The notes beneath the pieces are model-generated. The model had not been told where the DNA came from. It ran no database searches and saw nothing but the letters and a program-made list of their open reading frames with translations. The translations under genes and the position numbers were made by a program. This document shows positions 1 to 4,100 of a DNA stretch of 5,531 nt, piece by piece. Numbering within the stretch: the stretch's first letter is position 1; the number at the start of each line of letters is the position of its first letter. Where the stretch lies: assembly GCA_003484235.1 (NCBI GenBank), contig DNDP01000351.1, positions 1 through 5,531 on the forward strand, given 5' to 3'. Origin of the DNA: Verrucomicrobiales bacterium. GTDB taxonomy: Bacteria; Verrucomicrobiota; Verrucomicrobiia; Limisphaerales; RI-55.

Positions 1-893
1 TGCGAATGATCGAAGCTCAGGCTGTTGGGATAATCCTGATGGATGGGCGCCAACAGGCTGCCGCCGAGTGGGCCGTCCGGCGTCTCGATGAAAATCTGCT
101 CCGCCGACTTGAACGTCACCACGCCCGACGCGCGCAAGCGGGCGTCGGACCGCCCGACCGGCCGGATCAAAGGCGGGGCATCAAAGACATTGGTCAACCC
201 CGGCGACAGCACGGTCAGGTCGTTCGTTCCGAGTGGATAAACCACCGGGCCACTGGTTCCGCTGGTGACCTCGGCCGTCGGCATTCCCACGCCGCGCACT
301 TCCAACTGGGCGTCGATCCAGCCGATGGGAAGCGTCATCTCGGAATGCCGCACCAGCGCGAAGAAATGGTGCGTGCCATCGTTCAACAACAACTCCATCC
401 GGCCGGGGATGACGCGCAGGTCGCGGACCCGGCCCCGCAGCGCCACCCGGCGGCCGAAATCCCGGCCCGTGGCCAGGGCTTCGGCCGTCGTGAGTTTGTG
501 CGGTGGCAGCGGGGCCGTGCCCAGCACGCGCACGTTCACGGCCTCCACCACGGCGCCGAGCCGGGTTCCCGCTGTGAAACCGTCGATGGCGATTCTCTGC
601 CCCTGCACTGGCCGGTAACGGGAATCGAGACAGTGCACCAGTACCGCGCCATTCGAATCTTCCGCATAAAACGACTGGGCAACCGAGCGCACATACGTGA
701 CCACCACCTCCAGCCGCACCGGCGCCCGCAGACGCCCGCCCTCCGCGCCCAACGCCAGCACTGCCTGCACGTTGGTCAAGGTCTCCAGCGGCGCGCCCGT
801 CCTGCCGGCCTCAGCCGCGGGGAGCCCGAGAGTGCCTGCCAGGCATGCAAGGACGGCCAGCGTGGTGGCAGGTGCTTCGAACAACCGGTGCAT
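1..893 (-). CDS. Partial secreted/membrane protein with repeated OB-like modules; probable N-terminus of a verrucomicrobial sensor histidine kinase
   Basis: The gene reads leftwards from an ATG at 893-891 and stays open to the window edge (297 complete codons, 3' part missing). An in-frame TGA lies four codons upstream of this ATG, which gives a convincing signal peptide: MHRLFEAP, then a hydrophobic stretch around residues 9-25 and a PAAEA cleavage region near residue 29. Three similar beta-rich modules follow. Module 1 (about 37-125) begins ETLTNVQAVLAL and contains PVRLEVVVTYV, then FYAEDSNGAVLVH and PVQGQRIAIDGF. Module 2 (about 134-230) begins KLTTAEALATGRD and contains VALRGRVRDLRV and LLLNDGTHHFFAL. 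Module 3 (from about 242) contains LRASGVVTFKS and QIFIETPDGPL. This pattern of 'LTTA...VRLRGVVTY...FVQD..GGIYV' modules is familiar from the extracytoplasmic part of many Verrucomicrobiota histidine kinases. No transmembrane helix, HisKA or ATPase domain is inside the window, so the kinase identity is inference; a secreted OB-fold protein or an endonuclease/phosphatase-associated protein is the alternative. No clear Shine-Dalgarno sequence precedes the ATG. The gene is divergent from the giant repeat protein. Confidence 0.8.
   Translation of the reverse strand, partial: MHRLFEAPATTLAVLACLAGTLGLPAAEAGRTGAPLETLTNVQAVLALGAEGGRLRAPVRLEVVVTYVRSVAQSFYAEDSNGAVLVHCLDSRYRPVQGQRIAIDGFTAGTRLGAVVEAVNVRVLGTAPLPPHKLTTAEALATGRDFGRRVALRGRVRDLRVIPGRMELLLNDGTHHFFALVRHSEMTLPIGWIDAQLEVRGVGMPTAEVTSGTSGPVVYPLGTNDLTVLSPGLTNVFDAPPLIRPVGRSDARLRASGVVTFKSAEQIFIETPDGPLGGSLLAPIHQDYPNSLSFDHS
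828..893 (-). other. Signal peptide of the minus-strand protein
   Basis: The first ~22-29 residues show a basic start (H2, R3), a hydrophobic core rich in Leu, Ala and Val (TLAVLACLAGTLGL), and small residues PAAEA ending near residue 29. A cysteine at residue 17 lies inside the core, but its context (LACL-AGT) could be read as a loose lipobox L-A-C. A lipoprotein is therefore a minor alternative to ordinary signal peptidase I cleavage. Confidence 0.7.
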
Positions 894-903
894 CGTGTGG
901 TTT

Positions 904-943
904 CAGATTGGCGGAACCGGCAGCCCGTTGAAACTGCAATCTG
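904..943. repeat. Spaced inverted repeat CAGATTG...CAATCTG
   Basis: CAGATTG at 904-910 is the exact reverse complement of CAATCTG at 937-943, with 26 bp between the arms. It lies close to the minus-strand start codon. It could be a spaced dyad for a dimeric regulator, but 7-bp arms at this distance may occur by chance. Confidence 0.3.
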
Positions 944-999
944 GCCGCGTGCCGTTTCGCTTCGGGCAGAAGCCTGTCCCCACCGCGCTGCCGCCGCAG

Positions 1000-1015
1000 T
1001 ACGACCATGGTCGTA
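1000..1015. promoter_or_regulatory. Perfect 16-bp palindrome, candidate operator
   Basis: TACGACCATGGTCGTA is its own exact reverse complement over 16 bp with no spacer; the symmetry stops at both ends (999 G against 1016 T). It ends 35 bp upstream of the plus-strand ATG, in the divergent intergenic region, which is a typical place for a binding site of a homodimeric regulator. Having no loop, it is a poor RNA hairpin and a better DNA-binding dyad. The cognate protein is unknown, and I cannot tell whether it controls one or both genes. Confidence 0.55.
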
Positions 1016-1050
1016 TGGATGCGGCAAGTCATGCCGGGTAAAAGCTGGGC

Positions 1051-1146
1051 ATGAACAAGCCGAGACTCGCCAGCTGCCATACCGCATTCATCCTGCCGGG
1101 GTTGTTGGCCATTCATCTGGTCGCTGCGACCGAACTCCACGCCGCC
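1051..1146 (+). other. Signal peptide of the giant protein
   Basis: MNKPRLASCH gives a basic start (K3, R5). A hydrophobic core follows (AFILPGLLAIHLVAA, residues 12-26), and LHAA at 29-32 offers a signal peptidase I site before SHTW. This supports export through Sec. The mature protein would begin directly at the TWSGA cap. Confidence 0.75.
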
Positions 1147-4100
1147 TCGCATACCTGGAGCGGTGCGGTCAACGGGCTCTTCAGCAATCCCGGCAACTGG
1201 TCCGCCGGGGGCGTGCCCACCCTGGCCGAAACCAATACTCTGGTGTTCCCGGTGGGCGTGGCGCGCACCACCGTCACCAATGACATCGGGGCGCTGAAAG
1301 TCGCGGCGTTCAACTTCCCGGGCGGCAACTACGTGGTCCGCGGCGCCAGCACGATCACTGTCCAACCCAACCTCATCAACATCCTCTGTACCGGCGGGTC
1401 CAACACCATCGAATCCCCCCTCAGTTTCGTCTCCGTGGCCGCGATCACCGTCGGGACAGGCGACACGCTGGTCCTCTCGGGGATGTTGAGCGGCACCAAC
1501 GGCCTCATCCAGAGCGGTGCCGGAGAACTCTACATCCGCGGCACCGCCTCCAATCCCCTGAGCGGCGCGCTGGCCGTGAACTCCGGTGAGGTGCATTTCC
1601 AAAAGTCGGGCGGGGCTTCCCCTTACAACGGCAACAGCATCAGCATCGGCAGCACCAACGTGTCGGACCAGACGCAGCTGTTCCTCCACGCAAACGACCA
1701 GATCTCGGACGGGGCGACGGTTTCGATCCAGCCCTCGGGCGCGCTGGTGATGAACGGTTTCAGCGACCAGGTGTATTCCGTGAACATGCTCTCGGGCATC
1801 GTCGACGCCGGCACCGGCACGCTGGGCATCAACGGCAGCCTGAATCTTTCGCCGCGCTTCGTCGGCGGCCTGACCTACGAATCCCCCACGCTCCTCGGCA
1901 AACTTGAGCTCCACGGCGCTGCCTGCACGATCTCCGTGTCGGGCAACACCTGCTCGATTGACGCCGACATCGTGGAGAACGGCACCACCACGACGCTGAA
2001 CAAAACCGGCCCGGGCACGCTCTGGCTCAAGGGCGGCGGCAACAATCCCGGGGCGATCAATGTGCTGGAAGGCGCCTTGCGCGCCGAACTGGCCGCGTCC
2101 CTCGGCACGGCGGCGGGCAACACCACCGTGGCCTCCGGCGCGACGCTCACCTTGGGCGGGGGCATCACCACGAGCGAATCGCTGGTTCTTTCCAACAACA
2201 GCACCGTGGGCATCGCCAGCGGAGTGGTCAGCGTTTTCGGAAACATGAGCCTGCCCGGAGGCGAAGCCACGGTGGACGTGCCCGTGGCCGGCTATCAACT
2301 CCTCCTCAACGGCGTTGTCAGTGGCCTGGGCGGATTGCGAAAAATCGGTGACGGTGAACTGATGATTGCCGGCAACACCACGAACACGTTTACCGGCGCG
2401 TCCACCGTGGCGAGGGGCCGGATCCACCTGAACAAGCCCGCCAACGTCCGCTCCATCGCCTCGGTGACCGTGACCAATGGCGCGGAACTGCGGCTTGCCG
2501 CCAACGAACTGATCGACAACGCCGGCATCCTCTCGCTCTACAGCGGCGCGATAGTCAACCTGATCAATCGCGACGAAACCATTGGCGGCCTGAACATCGG
2601 ATCAGGCCAGACCCTGGACACCGGCACAGGAACGCTCACCTTGCTGGGCAACATCTATTCCGGACCGCCCTATTCCACGAACGGCAACGCGGACGCAATC
2701 ATCCGCGGACGTCTCTCGCTCGGAGGCGCCACTCGCAATGTCGCCAGCACCAACGGTGACGCCGTGGTGTTTGATTGCGTGATCAGCGACGGCGCCGGCG
2801 TGGGCGGGCTCAACCAGACGTCCGGCACCATGTGGCTGTTGCGTTCGAACTCCTTCTCCGGTCCGGTAAACGTCTCCGGCAGCTGCTACGCGTCCAACTC
2901 CTTTGCATTCGGAGCGCCCGGCGGCGGGGTATTCGCGACGCCAGCTCCGGGCTACGGCGCGGCGATCGAACTGGCACACCCAACCATGGTCGTGACCGGG
3001 GAGACGTTGACCTGCGTTGGAAATCTTTACCTGAATGCCCGCGGCAGCAACGCATGGACCGGACCCGTTGCGCTCACGAATGGATCCCTCTTTGTCCCGA
3101 GCTCCCTTTCCGGGACCCAGTTGACCCTCGATGGATCGATCAACGGCAACGGCGGCCTCTCGGTGCAGGGCGCAGGAATGGTGCGCTTCATGCAGTCCAA
3201 CGGCTATTCCGGCTTCACCGACGTTACCGGCAACCTGGCCATCCGACATCCGCAGGGCTTGGGCACCGCGGCGCAGGGCACGCAGATCAACGAGGGTGGC
3301 ACGCTGTGGTTGGAACTCCCCAATGGCAGCGAGGTCGTCGCTGAATCCCTGGTGATCGACGACATCTTCGGCACTGAGACGAATGCGCAGATCGCGGTCG
3401 TCGGGTCCGTCACAAACACCTGGAGCGCTCCGCTGAATCTGGCCATTCCGCAAGTCCCCCTGCTGGTAAAAGTGCTCAACACTAATGGCATGCTCACGTT
3501 GAACAGCGTCATCACCGGTGCCGGCGCCCTCGAGAAAGGCGGCCCCGGCACTCTCATCCTCGGGGGCACCGACGCCAACACCCACACCGGCCAGACCACG
3601 GTTTCCGGCGGCACGCTCAGGCTGCAGAAACCCAGTGGCGTGCAGGCCGCCGCCAACCTGACCGTGAGTTCCGGCGGCCGGCTGGAATGGGGTGCCAGCG
3701 AGCAGATTGCCAACGGCGCCACTCTTGCAACGAGGTATGCGCTTCCGTCCATCATCACGGCCAACCTCTCGGGCCACACTGAGACTCTGACGCACCTCGA
3801 TCTCCAAACCAGTGCCATTCTCGAAGGCACGAGCGGGACGTTGACTCTGCTGGGAAACATCGGGGCCCAAGGCGCATTTTGCGAGTTTTACCCAACCGTG
3901 CAGCTTTCGCCGGGCACACATGACTTCACGCTCACCGACAGCGCCAGTCAGGCTGAGTTGAAATTCTTCGGGCCTATTCGCGAGTCTGGCCCCGGTGCCG
4001 GATTGAACATCAACGGATGCTGGGTGTGGCTGATGAATTCCAACTCGTTTACCGGACCTGTCCACGCTGCGGGCTTGGACAGCGAACTGCGGATTCTGCA

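Larger units (their letters stand above)
894..1050. promoter_or_regulatory. Divergent intergenic control region
   Basis: These 157 bp separate the two divergent start codons, so promoters for both genes should lie here unless one is transcribed from inside the other's leader. No good sigma-70 -35/-10 pair is visible on either strand: TTGAAA at 928-933 has no matching -10 at proper spacing, and TATGGAT at 1014-1020 has no -35. An in-frame stop (TAA, 1039-1041) shortly before the plus-strand ATG fixes the upstream limit of that gene. Neither start has a strong Shine-Dalgarno match. Besides the palindrome and dyad listed separately there is a small hairpin, GCTTC-GGGCA-GAAGC, at 959-973. Confidence 0.6.

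Noticed and set aside
833..845. TGCCTG-C-CAGGCA inverted repeat in the left gene's signal peptide region
   Set aside because: Short (6-bp arms), explained by coding of the LACLAGT stretch, and with no second copy seen.
6..1283. Plus-strand open frame of 425 codons across the left gene
   Set aside because: It lies opposite the minus-strand gene that has a signal peptide and OB-like modules, then continues out of frame into the giant gene. Its product is His/Arg/Gln-rich, typical of an antisense shadow.
811..2427. Minus-strand open frame of 538 codons covering the intergenic region and the start of the giant gene
   Set aside because: Same codon-aligned shadow effect. It crosses both real start codons and the palindrome, and its product is low-complexity Arg/Gly/Ala/Val sequence.
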